Positions 23,892 through 32,046 of a stretch of DNA of 51,346 nt are shown one piece after another. The notes below the pieces were generated by a model. It made no database searches, was not told the DNA's origin, and worked only from the letters and a program-made list of their open reading frames with translations. Position numbers and translations under genes: made by a program. The stretch comes from Catenulispora pinistramenti. Lineage in GTDB: Bacteria; Actinomycetota; Actinomycetes; Streptomycetales; Catenulisporaceae. Within the stretch, counting starts at the first letter, position 1. Every line of letters starts with the position of its first letter. The DNA is taken from contig NZ_JAAFYZ010000056.1 of the NCBI RefSeq assembly GCF_018274385.1, forward strand, positions 1-51,346, read 5' to 3'.

Positions 23892-26504
23892 TCAGCGGTG
23901 GAAGGGGGTGTAGGACGTGCTGAAGCGGGCGCCCTGCTGGAGCATGACCCGTTGCATGGTCGAGGCGAGATCGCGGTCGGTCAGGACGCTGCCCTGGACG
24001 TTGATCACGATCCCGCCAGCGCCGCTACCGGCACTGATCGGAACCGGTCCGGATCCGCCAGCGCCGGCGCGACCGGCGAGCATGTCGCGGCTGAGCACGT
24101 ACTCGCCGCCGTGAACGACCGCGAGCATCGGTGCGCCGGGCGCGCCGGGAACCGGTCCGCCGTCGTCGAACCCGAGCAACGAAGAGACCGAGTTCAGCCC
24201 TCCGGACACGGCACCCGAGATCGACTTGAAGGCGCCGCCGACCTTGGAGATCGCGCCGCCGACGTCGTCGATGACGCGCTTCATGGTGTCGAAAACGGGT
24301 TTCATGACGTGGTTCCAGGCGAATGACAACGCGGTGCCGATGCCGCTGAAAACGGGCTCGGCGACGTTGTGCCACAGCCACAGCAGGACGTTTCCGGTGT
24401 CGGTCACGATCGTCTTGATCAGGCCGAGGGTCGGCTTGACGCCGTGGTCGTACAGGAACGAGGCCGCGACGGCGATGCCGTGAAACGCCGGCTCGGCGGC
24501 GTTGTGCCACAGCCAGGTCAACACGGCGCCGGTGGTGCGGATGATCGCGACGACCAGGTTGAACGACGGTTTGACGGCCGAGTTCCACCACCAGGTGACG
24601 ACTGCGCCGATACCGCGGAAGACGGGTTCGGCGACGTCGCGCCACAGCCACAGCAGCACCGCGGCCGTGAGCCGCAACATCGCGATGTGGATCTTGATAA
24701 TCGGCCAGGCGAAGTCGTTCCACCAGAACGCCAGGACCGCGCCGATGCCGCGGAAGACCGGTTCGGCGACCGAGTGCCACAGCCAGACCAGGACGGCGCC
24801 GGTGTCACGGACGGCCGCGGACAGCAGGCGGAACGTGGGCCGGATGCCGTTGTTGTACAGCCACATCGTGACCGCGGCGATGCCGCGGAACGCTGGCTCG
24901 AACACCTCGTGCCACAGCCACAGCGCGATCTTGCCGACCTCGCGAAACGCGGCCTGAATGATCTGCCGGAAGGTCGTCGAGTGCTGATACGCCTCATAGA
25001 GCGCGGCGCCGATGGCGACCAGCGCCAGGACGACCAGCATAATCGGGTTGGCGTCCATCGCCGCATCGAGCAGCCACGTTGCGGCGGTCAGGGCACGCGT
25101 AGCGACCGCCGAGGCGATCGAGGCGGCCTTGTTCGCGACGAGGGCACCGGTGTTGGCGATGGTCGTGCCGACCGAGATGGCACCCTTGACGGCGTAGGCA
25201 GCCAGGGCGGTAACCATGACGCCACCTACGACGATCGCGACGGCTTCGCCGGCGGTCTTGTGCTTGGTCAGCCAGGTCACCGAGGTCGAGAACCAGCCGA
25301 CGGCGCGGGACACCCACGGCAGCAGGCCGGTTCCGATGCGGATCCCGAGTGCCTCGACCTGGCCCTTGGCCTCGGACAGACGTTGGTTGTAGGTCTGCTG
25401 GACCTGCGCCCAACCGGTGATCTGGCCGGCGCCGTTCTTCGCGGCCGTCGAGACGGCGTCGACGTTGCCCTTGAACGTCGCCATGTTCGCGCCCGAGAGC
25501 TCAAGCGCGGCCTGCATCGACTTGGAGCCGCCGACCATGTCGGCCAGGGCGCCAATGTAGGTCTGCTGCGCGGGCGAGAGGTTGGCGAGGGCCTTTTGGT
25601 ATTCGGTGGTGTTCTTCGAGGCCTTGGCGAGGGTCTCGATGATGACTGTTCCGGACGGACCCATCTTGCGGTCGATGGCGTCGGTGAGCAGCTGGAGCGT
25701 GCCGGTCAGACCGCGCTGTCCGAGGTGCTCGGAGATGTCGGTTGCCGACAGGCCGAGACCCTTCATCTCCTGCGTGGCCTTGCCGGTCGGGTTGGACAAC
25801 TGCGTAATGGTCTGCTTCAGATACGTCGCAGCATCGGCGGCCTTCGTGCCCTCGCCGGTCTCCGTGGCCATCGCCCCGAGCACCTGCTCAAGGGACAGGT
25901 GCGCGGCCGAGGCCGCGGGAACGACCGTCGCCAGTGACCCCGCGAGGTCTTCCATGTGGGTCTTGCCGTTGGCGACCGTCGCGATCAGCTCGTTCGTGAC
26001 GGTCGCGCTGTCGGACGCCTTCTCGTGGTAGGCGTTCAGCGACGTCGTCACCGCGTCGGCAATGGTCTCGAGATCGGCGTTGCCGACCTTCGCGCCCTCG
26101 GCGCTGTTCTTGAGGACAGTAAGCCCGTCGGCGCCGTGGTAGCCGGCGGACTCGATCATGTACAGCCCGTCGGTCAAGCTCTTGGTCGACTCCCCGACCT
26201 GGCCGGCCATGTCCAGGACGCCGGACGAGACGAGCTTGAGGTTCGAGTGCAGCTCGCCGGCGCCGGTCTCCAGCGAAGTCATGCCGGCGTTGAAGTCGCC
26301 GGCCATCGAGACCGTCTTCGCGCCGGCCATGACGGCGCCCTCGGACAGGCCGAGCAGGGCCGCGGTGCCGACCGTCTTGAGCCGGTCGAGGCTAGTCGTG
26401 CCGGTGGCGGTCGCGGCCTCGATGTCGCGGCCCATGCCGCGCAACATCGAGTTGACGCTGCCGCCGACCCCAACGACCTCCAGGAACAACTTGGGCAGTG
26501 CCAC
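23892..26504 (-). CDS. Phage tail tape measure protein (TP901 type) with five-fold Trp repeat
   Basis: An 870-residue protein starting at GTG 26504 after GGAGGTGATC. Residues 70-350 match the TP901 tape-measure core (TVSMAGDFNAGMTSLETGAG, AYHEKASDSATVTNELIATV, LEQVLGAMATETGEG). A hydrophobic zone follows (about 420-510). From about 515 to 735 there are five repeats of roughly 45 residues built on WLWxxxxEPxFxGI...WxxN...P, one per 132-138 bp. The C-terminus is Gly-rich (FDDGGPVPGAPGAPMLAVVH). The protein sets tail length; the repeats may be amphipathic, membrane-active or length-encoding. Confidence 0.93.
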   Translation of the reverse strand: MALPKLFLEVVGVGGSVNSMLRGMGRDIEAATATGTTSLDRLKTVGTAALLGLSEGAVMAGAKTVSMAGDFNAGMTSLETGAGELHSNLKLVSSGVLDMAGQVGESTKSLTDGLYMIESAGYHGADGLTVLKNSAEGAKVGNADLETIADAVTTSLNAYHEKASDSATVTNELIATVANGKTHMEDLAGSLATVVPAASAAHLSLEQVLGAMATETGEGTKAADAATYLKQTITQLSNPTGKATQEMKGLGLSATDISEHLGQRGLTGTLQLLTDAIDRKMGPSGTVIIETLAKASKNTTEYQKALANLSPAQQTYIGALADMVGGSKSMQAALELSGANMATFKGNVDAVSTAAKNGAGQITGWAQVQQTYNQRLSEAKGQVEALGIRIGTGLLPWVSRAVGWFSTSVTWLTKHKTAGEAVAIVVGGVMVTALAAYAVKGAISVGTTIANTGALVANKAASIASAVATRALTAATWLLDAAMDANPIMLVVLALVAIGAALYEAYQHSTTFRQIIQAAFREVGKIALWLWHEVFEPAFRGIAAVTMWLYNNGIRPTFRLLSAAVRDTGAVLVWLWHSVAEPVFRGIGAVLAFWWNDFAWPIIKIHIAMLRLTAAVLLWLWRDVAEPVFRGIGAVVTWWWNSAVKPSFNLVVAIIRTTGAVLTWLWHNAAEPAFHGIAVAASFLYDHGVKPTLGLIKTIVTDTGNVLLWLWHNVAEPVFSGIGTALSFAWNHVMKPVFDTMKRVIDDVGGAISKVGGAFKSISGAVSGGLNSVSSLLGFDDGGPVPGAPGAPMLAVVHGGEYVLSRDMLAGRAGAGGSGPVPISAGSGAGGIVINVQGSVLTDRDLASTMQRVMLQQGARFSTSYTPFHR

Positions 26505-26628
26505 CGGAGATCACCTCCACGGGCACGCCTGTTGTTCAGTCGCGGAATGATGCAAGACGCAGCACGGACTCTGATAAAACGATGGTCGGCGGCATGTCAC
26601 TTACAGCCCAGGGGGTCGGACGATCGGC

Positions 26629-27129
26629 ATGGATGAAGAGAATGACGAGCAGCATGAGCGCTCTATACAGACGTGGATTCGGGCGTACCGTCCCTACCTC
26701 TCAATACTCGAAGCAGTGCTGGGCTGGACCCCCGCTGGCCCACTCTTCGCAAACCGCCTTCGCGAGCTGACTAAACCGCCGAAAGATCCCTTAGCGGAAC
26801 GGGCCAAGGCGGTAACGGCAGCGCTTACGCTGTCCGCCGAATTGCTCGAAGACCTCCAAGCGGAGGTCAAGGCGAAGATCGCACTCATCGACGGATTGGA
26901 GGCAAGGACCCTCGTAGCTGAGGGCCGTGCATCTGATGCTGAGATCCGCGCGGCACTCAACGAAGAGCAGGCCAAAGCGGTTGACTCATACCTCGATCGC
27001 GCGGTCAAGCACCGCATTGGTGAGCTGGAGCGCTCCGCCCGGCGTCGCGAGTGGGGCCTTGCAACAGTGGTCGCGCTTGCAGTAGGCGTTGCTTCGATTC
27101 TGCTCTCGCACTACCTCTTCAGTTTCTGA
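26629..27129 (+). CDS. Plus-strand moron: coiled-coil protein with C-terminal membrane anchor
   Basis: A 166-residue protein encoded against the direction of the late operon, between tape measure and a tail gene. Residues 60-150 are a continuous charged helix (AKAVTAALTLSAELLEDLQA, IRAALNEEQAKAVDSYLD). The C-terminus is one membrane helix (LATVVALAVGVASILLSHYL). Codon use looks less GC-extreme than its neighbours, suggesting recent gain. No enzyme motif was found. A cytoplasmic coiled coil tethered to the membrane fits superinfection exclusion or lysogenic conversion; this is inference. GGGGGTCGG lies near the start, and no clear promoter was found. Confidence 0.75.
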   Translation: MDEENDEQHERSIQTWIRAYRPYLSILEAVLGWTPAGPLFANRLRELTKPPKDPLAERAKAVTAALTLSAELLEDLQAEVKAKIALIDGLEARTLVAEGRASDAEIRAALNEEQAKAVDSYLDRAVKHRIGELERSARRREWGLATVVALAVGVASILLSHYLFSF

Positions 27130-27140
27130 TCCGTCGACTT

Positions 27141-27608
27141 CTACCTATTTTCAACGACTCTTGTCCACGCCTGTTCCCAGATCTTCGCGACCTCGGCCTC
27201 GGCACCGGACACGCCAGGGGCGAAGTACGGGAAGCGCTGTTCGGTGCGTCCCTTGTAGAGGTTGCGGACCCCGCCCCCAACGCCGACGCCGCCGTAGACC
27301 TTGCCGGCCACGGTGCGAGGTTTCCGGACGCCGCCGACGCCCTTGTAGAGCGTTCCAGTGAAGCGGCCTGGTCCGCCGCTGCGGGCGGAGTGATATGGGC
27401 TTCCGGCCAGGTTGACGGCGTCGCCAGTGCGGGACGAGGCGCCGCGGTGGTTCCAGCGCGACGGGTTACGCAGGTTCGCGCGGACCTTGCGTTTCAAGAG
27501 ATTCTGCGTCGACCGGATCGCGGCGACGGTGGCCTTGTCTCCGTTGGCCTCGACGCGCCGTAGGGCTTCGGTGACCCCAGCCAGGCCGCGGAATCGGGCG
27601 CTGAACAC
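27141..27608 (-). CDS. HK97 gp10-like / minor structural protein
   Basis: A 155-residue basic protein beginning at GTG 27608. The helix VTEALRRVEANGDKATVAAI, the basic RNPSRWNHRGAS and a Gly-rich region of beta strands resemble HK97 gp10-type head-tail joining or tail-terminator proteins, although the position (between the tail chaperones and tape measure) is not the usual one. Weak family assignment. Confidence 0.65.
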   Translation of the reverse strand: MFSARFRGLAGVTEALRRVEANGDKATVAAIRSTQNLLKRKVRANLRNPSRWNHRGASSRTGDAVNLAGSPYHSARSGGPGRFTGTLYKGVGGVRKPRTVAGKVYGGVGVGGGVRNLYKGRTEQRFPYFAPGVSGAEAEVAKIWEQAWTRVVENR

Positions 27609-27614
27609 GTCCGG

Positions 27615-28271
27615 TCACCTCGCTTCCTGCGCGCGTCGTTCCCGGTTGGCTTCGGCGAGTTCCTCGGCATCGGCGCAGGCCAGAAGCCAGTCCAGCGTCA
27701 CGGCGGGGGTGTCGTTGATCTGCTCGACGCTCCAGCCGGTGAGCTTGACCAGGCGGAACAGCCGGTAGCGGGCGAGCGGGAGTTCGCTCGCGTCGTGTTC
27801 GCGTCCCTCAAGCCAGCCGGTCAGCCGTTTGAGGGATGCGTAGGGCTCGCGGGGTCCGGGTTGGGGGTGAACTCGGGCATGAGCGCTGAGAGGTACGGTT
27901 CGACCGCCTCGCGCAGTGCCCGGTAGGACGAGGACGGCAGGTCGAGGGCGCCGTCGACGGTGATCGGCTGCGGAAACGACCAGGAGTCGACGAGGGCGAC
28001 GATCAGCAGGTCGCTGATGTCGTCGATCGCGGATAGGGCGCCGGCGCCGATCAGGTCGGCGGCGGCGTCCAGGCGGACGTCCTCGCTCACGGCCTGGTCG
28101 CCCTCGGTGGCGATGAACGTCTGCGCGGCGGCGAGGGCCTGTTTGGACGAGGCGAAGCCGAGCTGCTTCGCGACGATCGGCCGGCGGTAGCGCTCGGGGA
28201 CCTCGGCCGGATCGCGCAGAATCGCGTAGGCGCTGCGCGGTAGGTCGATGTGCTTGGGAAACTCGTTCATC
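27615..28271 (-). CDS. Tail assembly chaperone G-T fusion made by -1 frameshift
   Basis: The frame -1 to the G protein is open from inside G through its stop (27821) to TGA at 27615, encoding ASLKRLTGWLEGREHDASEL and a helix VTLDWLLACADAEELAEANR. The zero frame reads ACC CCC AAC at 27860-27868, where a tRNA on CCC can re-pair with CCC one base back; a second candidate is GAC CCC. The product would be about 218 residues. Tail chaperones of most long-tailed phages use exactly this G/GT arrangement just before the tape measure gene, so the frameshift is well supported even though the slip site is uncertain. Confidence 0.75.
   Translation of the reverse strand, partial: DERVSQAHRPTAQRLRDSARSGRGPRALPPADRREAARLRLVQTGPRRRADVHRHRGRPGRERGRPPGRRRRPDRRRRPIRDRRHQRPADRRPRRLLVVSAADHRRRRPRPAVLVLPGTARGGRTVPLSAHARVHPQPGPREPYASLKRLTGWLEGREHDASELPLARYRLFRLVKLTGWSVEQINDTPAVTLDWLLACADAEELAEANRERRAQEAR
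27821..28271 (-). CDS. Tail assembly chaperone G (short product)
   Basis: A 150-residue acidic protein starting at ATG 28271 (MNEFPKHIDLPRSAYAILRD). Helical segments such as VAKQLGFASSKQALAAAQTF and LIGAGALSAIDDISDLLIVA suit a tail chaperone that coats the tape measure protein during assembly. It ends SPTHPSNG. The gene overlaps in frame with the G-T product described separately. It lies directly downstream of the major tail protein. Confidence 0.8.
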
Positions 28272-28278
28272 AGGTCCC

Positions 28279-29250
28279 TTACTTGTAGGTGCCGGTCGGG
28301 TTGGCGTTGGTGACGTTGACCTGGATCGGGGTGTAGCCGCCGGATCCGCCGGCGAGGGCGTCGGCCACGTTGCCGTCGGCGGTGAAGGCGAGGCCGAGCT
28401 CGACGTAGGACTTGCCGCGGTTGATATCCGCGGAATCGAGGAAGATCTTCGAGCAGTGAGCGCGAACGCCGGTGGCGGTGGCGCCGGTGCCAGCGGCGAA
28501 GTTCACGTCGAGCGACGTCGAGGTACCGGCGACGTAGCTCTGCCGAAGGGTGTCGGCTTCCATGACGCAGGTGAGCTTGCCGGTGACTTCGAGGGCGTCC
28601 GACCAGATTGAGTAGGGCGCCTGCGAGCCGTTGACGTTGCGGATGGCTTCGCCGCCTCGCTTGATCGAGATCTCGCCGTCGAGGACATAGGCCACGGTGG
28701 CGCCGCCGAGTTGCACGACGCCGGTCCATCCGGCGATCAGCGGCAGACCCGAGTACGACGGCGTCGGCTTGGTGCCGGGCGCCGAGGGGAACCCGACGGC
28801 CTTCGCGGTGTAGTCCAGGGACTTGTCACCGGCGAACTTCAACGAGACTTCAGTGAAGTGCAGCCCGGGGTACTGGAGCGTCGATACGCCGTTGAAGTCG
28901 GTGATCGTGTAGGTCGCGGGCTGCTGTTGGCCGGCGTTGTTGACCGCCATGCCGTGTGTGTACGGGGCGGCCGAGCCGGTCACGACGACGTCGCCGAGGA
29001 CGCCGGCGAGCGGGAAGCCGATGATGTCGGCGTAGACGTCGCCGGCGAAGTCGTACTCGACGCTCATCACGCCGGGCATGTGGCCGTAAGTCTTCACCGC
29101 AGACCCGCGCCAGCCCTCATCGGGCAGCAGCGCGGTGTTGTCCTTCGGCGTGAACTGCTTCGCCGGCAGGAACGTCGCGGGGACGGCGGGCTGGCCGGCG
29201 ACGGCTTCCTTGCCGATGCCGACGACCGTCGAGTATGTGGGATTCGGCAT
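28279..29250 (-). CDS. Major tail tube protein
   Basis: A 323-residue protein with the usual opening of actinophage tail tube proteins, STVVGIGKEAVAGQPAVPAT, and a strand-rich body (MSVEYDFAGDVYADIIGFPL, LHFTEVSLKFAGDKSLDYTA, VAYVLDGEISIKRGGEAIRN). It is followed by the G/GT chaperones and tape measure, the standard order. The ATG overlaps the stop of the upstream small gene (TGATG). Confidence 0.9.
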   Translation of the reverse strand: MPNPTYSTVVGIGKEAVAGQPAVPATFLPAKQFTPKDNTALLPDEGWRGSAVKTYGHMPGVMSVEYDFAGDVYADIIGFPLAGVLGDVVVTGSAAPYTHGMAVNNAGQQQPATYTITDFNGVSTLQYPGLHFTEVSLKFAGDKSLDYTAKAVGFPSAPGTKPTPSYSGLPLIAGWTGVVQLGGATVAYVLDGEISIKRGGEAIRNVNGSQAPYSIWSDALEVTGKLTCVMEADTLRQSYVAGTSTSLDVNFAAGTGATATGVRAHCSKIFLDSADINRGKSYVELGLAFTADGNVADALAGGSGGYTPIQVNVTNANPTGTYK

Positions 29251-29441
29251 CAGGCGTCAGCCCCCTTTGCGGTTGTGGCCTTCGCCGGCTTGGGCGGCGG
29301 GTCTGGGGTCGGGGTGAAGCGGCCGTCGTCGGGGACCTGGTCCTCGTCGAGGTCGACCACGTCGCCGGGGGAGAGTTCACGGGCGAGCGGCGGGGCGGGG
29401 TATGTGCGCAGGGCTTCCCCGTGGTACAGGTAAGAGGGCAT
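29250..29441 (-). CDS. Small head-tail region protein, Pro-rich C-terminus
   Basis: A 63-residue protein beginning PSYLYHGEALRTYPAPPLAR and ending in a Pro/Lys/Ala tail (FTPTPDPPPKPAKATTAKGA). Short proteins of the form xYxGxxxRTYP...GDVVDLD occur in the same place in other actinophages. Function unknown; coupled to the major tail gene. Confidence 0.7.
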   Translation of the reverse strand: MPSYLYHGEALRTYPAPPLARELSPGDVVDLDEDQVPDDGRFTPTPDPPPKPAKATTAKGADA

Positions 29442-29507
29442 CGGTACCTCAGAGGTCAGATTTACGTCTACGGGTGGGCGGGTCTCTGCCCGAGGAAGGA
29501 TGGCGTC

Positions 29508-29723
29508 GTGGCAGTCGAGCCCGATGAGCAGCACCGTCCGCACAAGAAGTTCCGCCAGATAGCGGATTGTCCGAAGTGCGGATACGTCGATCTCCCGCCC
29601 GGTCGGCTGAATGAAGACCGAACGGTTGAGGTCCGGCGGTGCGAGGATTGTGGATCCGAAGTTGAGACGGAACCGCTGTTCGAAGTGCCGCTAAGCGAGG
29701 CGACCCACATCTTCGAGAGCTAA
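29508..29723 (+). CDS. Plus-strand moron: zinc-ribbon protein
   Basis: A 71-residue protein on the strand opposite to the late genes. GTG 29508 follows GGAAGGA by 7 nt. Two Cys pairs, DCPKCGYVDL and RRCEDCGSEV, form a four-cysteine zinc ribbon of about 30 residues. It lies in a 300-bp gap between two structural genes. Small zinc-ribbon proteins can bind nucleic acid or RNA polymerase; a transcriptional or inhibitory role is inference. Confidence 0.7.
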   Translation: MAVEPDEQHRPHKKFRQIADCPKCGYVDLPPGRLNEDRTVEVRRCEDCGSEVETEPLFEVPLSEATHIFES

Positions 29724-29743
29724 TTTGTCGGTCGCGGCGCAGG

Positions 29744-30193
29744 TCAGGAACGAGCCTCGACGTCGACGGTCATGGCCGCGGCGCAGGTTCGGCCTTTGCC
29801 ATCGTCCTCCCACGACGAGGCGTAGTGCGTGCCGGCGGGGCGGGCAGTGACGACGAGGCCGGCGAGCGAGGGGTCGGCGCGGATGGCGTTCTCGACGATG
29901 GCGACCAAGGCGCACGCGCGCTCGAAGACCAGGCGCGGGAAGTCGCCGCCGCGGTAGACGTCGACGACGATCTCGACCTTGTACGTCTCATACAGCCAGC
30001 CCGCACCGCCCCCGCCGACGAGTTCGTAGGGGGCGAGGGTCTGCTCGACGTCACGGACGGCGATGATGTCGTCGGGCTGGTTGGTGCCGGGGTCGTCGTA
30101 GCAGACCAGCACGGTCGTATCGTTGACGGCGGTGTTGATGAGCTCGACGAGGTACGCCTTGACCTCGGGGATGGTGGAGGCGGGCGCGTTCAT
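29744..30193 (-). CDS. Tail terminator / completion-like protein
   Basis: A 149-residue protein of alternating helices and strands: IPEVKAYLVELINTAV at the start, YKVEIVVDVYRGGDFPRLVF in the middle and TCAAAMTVDVEARS at the end. Size and place (after the connector, before the tail tube) fit a tail terminator; similarity is structural and weak. Its ATG overlaps the stop of the upstream connector gene. Confidence 0.7.
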   Translation of the reverse strand: MNAPASTIPEVKAYLVELINTAVNDTTVLVCYDDPGTNQPDDIIAVRDVEQTLAPYELVGGGGAGWLYETYKVEIVVDVYRGGDFPRLVFERACALVAIVENAIRADPSLAGLVVTARPAGTHYASSWEDDGKGRTCAAAMTVDVEARS

Positions 30194-31071
30194 GCGATGC
30201 CCGGTGGCCTACGGTGCGGGGACAGCAGTTCGACGACACGATCGGGGATCGCGAACCCGATCGGCACGTGGGTCTCGCCGTCCATCCGCGCACCTCCAAA
30301 GCGGGGTCGGGCGCCTTGCTGGGACTGTTGCCACAGGTGGCGGATGAGTTCCAGGGCTCCGAGGCGGACGTTGTAGGGGACGTCGGTGCGGCCGGCGGTG
30401 TAGACGACGCGGATGTTCTTGTCGCCGATGGCGAACAGCGCGGCCTGTCCGCCGAAGGTGCGGCGGGTGAGTTCGCCGGTGATGTAGTCGACGGTGTAGG
30501 CGAAGGCGTTCATCTGCGAGCCGAGCGGCTGCTCAGTGAGCGGGAACGCCGACAGGCCGTAGTACTCGGTTACGTTCGCAATCGCGGTGACCGGCTGCCA
30601 GGCCAGCGAGATCGTGCCGACACCGCCGGTGAAGAACTCGGTGTGCGTCTCGGGGATGATCGGCCCGATCAGGTCCCTGACGACGGCCGATGCGGCGAGG
30701 ATGAACCCGATCAGCTCGTCGTCCTGGCTGGTGTCCGTGGCCGGCATGTTCAGGTGTGCCTTGACCGAGGACAGGTCGACAACCTGCTCGACGCCAGCGA
30801 GGCGGACTTGGAACTGGCTTTCCGAGGCGAAGGCAAACCCGGAACCGGTCGCGAGCCACCGGACCAGCCAGGTTCCGGAGGTCGCGGCGGCCGGAACGGT
30901 CGCGGTGTAGATGCCTGTACCGGCCGGAACCGTCGGCGGCGTGCTGGTGCTGCCGTCCGGTGCGGTGACGGTGACGACGACGTTGGTTGCGGTAGCCGGT
31001 AGTCCACTGTCGTTGAGGACCGTGACGGCCAGCGGTACGTCCTGGCCAGCGGTGTAGATCAGGGCACTCAA
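30190..31071 (-). CDS. Head-tail connector (gp6-like) with N-terminal Ig-like domain
   Basis: A 293-residue protein. Residues 1-90 are an Ig/filamin-like beta domain (IYTAGQDVPLAVTVLNDSG, GTGIYTATVPAAATSGTWLV). Residues 95-290 match the HK97 gp6-like connector: LSSVKAHLNMPATDTSQDDE, LAASAVVRDLIGP, VVYTAGRTDVPYNVRLGALE, LIRHLWQQSQ. The connector is expected at the portal exit; the extra Ig-like domain probably decorates it. Such fusions are unusual for gp6 proteins, which are often around 100 residues. Confidence 0.8.
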   Translation of the reverse strand: MSALIYTAGQDVPLAVTVLNDSGLPATATNVVVTVTAPDGSTSTPPTVPAGTGIYTATVPAAATSGTWLVRWLATGSGFAFASESQFQVRLAGVEQVVDLSSVKAHLNMPATDTSQDDELIGFILAASAVVRDLIGPIIPETHTEFFTGGVGTISLAWQPVTAIANVTEYYGLSAFPLTEQPLGSQMNAFAYTVDYITGELTRRTFGGQAALFAIGDKNIRVVYTAGRTDVPYNVRLGALELIRHLWQQSQQGARPRFGGARMDGETHVPIGFAIPDRVVELLSPHRRPPGIA

Positions 31072-31111
31072 TGTCGCCCCCGATCAGTGGTCGCGGGCGA
31101 GTACCGCGGTT

Positions 31112-31645
31112 CTACCGGCGGTGCCGGCGGTAATTGACGTGGTGCTGGCGGTGCCGCTGTCCGTGCCGGTGCTGGCGGTGATGCGCGCGGGCGTGCTTCG
31201 CGGCACGGTGGGCGTGGTGTGCCTTGCGGCTCACCTGGTGGTGCTTGGCGCTCCGGGCGTGCTCGCGGTGTTGCTTGAGCAGATGCCGAGCGCGGCGGCG
31301 GTGCCCGACGACGGTCCGGTGGCGGGCGGCGCCGCGAGTCCGCTTGCGGTGGCTGTGCCCGGTGATCTTCGCGACGTGCTTGTGCCGGCGGACGTGGGTG
31401 TGGCGCTTGGCCGCGCGGCGGTGCCGGATCGGTGTGAGGTGCGGGTGCCGGTGGTGTCGGGTCTTGCTCTTGTGGTGGCGGGCCTTGCCGACGGGGTGGA
31501 CCTTGCGGCGCTTGAGGTGGCGGCCGGCGCCGCGCGCTCGGGTGTGCCCGTGGTGGGCGTTGCCGTGCGCGCGGTGCTGGTTGCGGACCTGCTTGAGATG
31601 CCGGGCGAGGTGGTCATGCCGGTTGTCGCCAGAGCCGATCGGCAT
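31112..31645 (-). CDS. Extremely basic His/Arg/Lys-rich protein (virion region)
   Basis: A 177-residue protein with, by my count, 42 His, 40 Arg and 14 Lys (54 percent) and only three acidic residues. Examples are HHKSKTRHHRHPHL and RHTHVRRHKHVAKITGHSH. ATG 31645 is 4 nt after the stop of the preceding gene with AAGG between, supporting coupled translation; wobble positions are G/C as in neighbours. No known domain is seen. The composition resembles protamine- or histone-tail-like condensing proteins, and its place beside the major capsid gene suggests a packaged or capsid-internal role, which is inference. The opposite strand has a Val/Ala-rich frame that I regard as a mirror artefact. Confidence 0.65.
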   Translation of the reverse strand: MPIGSGDNRHDHLARHLKQVRNQHRAHGNAHHGHTRARGAGRHLKRRKVHPVGKARHHKSKTRHHRHPHLTPIRHRRAAKRHTHVRRHKHVAKITGHSHRKRTRGAARHRTVVGHRRRARHLLKQHREHARSAKHHQVSRKAHHAHRAAKHARAHHRQHRHGQRHRQHHVNYRRHRR

Positions 31646-31649
31646 GGCC

Positions 31650-31967
31650 TTACCCTGCCGGTCGAGCTTCCGGGGCGGCCGGCTTGGCAGCGTTACGGCG
31701 TGCGGCGCGCCCGGTGCCGCCCTCGGGAGCGATGCCAAGGGCGGCATCGAGGCGGTCACGCATCCGCCCGAGCTCGCCAGGGGCGAAGCCGGCCGGCGCC
31801 GCGGCGTCGGGCTCGGGTCCGTCCAGGACCGCTGCGAGCGTAGCGCGGACGTCGGCCTCGATGCGGACCAACTCCTTTCGGATGTTGGCGGCGAGCTTGT
31901 CGTCGTGCATGGTGGCCGCGTCGTCGAGCTCGGAAAGCAGGCCGCGGCCGTAATTCAGAACGTTCAT
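31650..31967 (-). CDS. Hypothetical head-module protein
   Basis: A 105-residue protein: an N-terminal helical region (GRGLLSELDDAATMHDDKLA, IRKELVRIEADVRATLAAVL) then an Ala/Pro/Gly-rich linker and basic tail. It is next in line after the major capsid gene and is coupled to the polybasic protein. No domain recognised. Confidence 0.7.
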   Translation of the reverse strand: MNVLNYGRGLLSELDDAATMHDDKLAANIRKELVRIEADVRATLAAVLDGPEPDAAAPAGFAPGELGRMRDRLDAALGIAPEGGTGRAARRNAAKPAAPEARPAG

Positions 31968-32046
31968 CGATACTCCGAGACAAGAGGGGACAACGAGGGG
32001 ACAGGTACAGGCGGCATTAGCGCCCTACAGAACCCTGATAGCGGCT

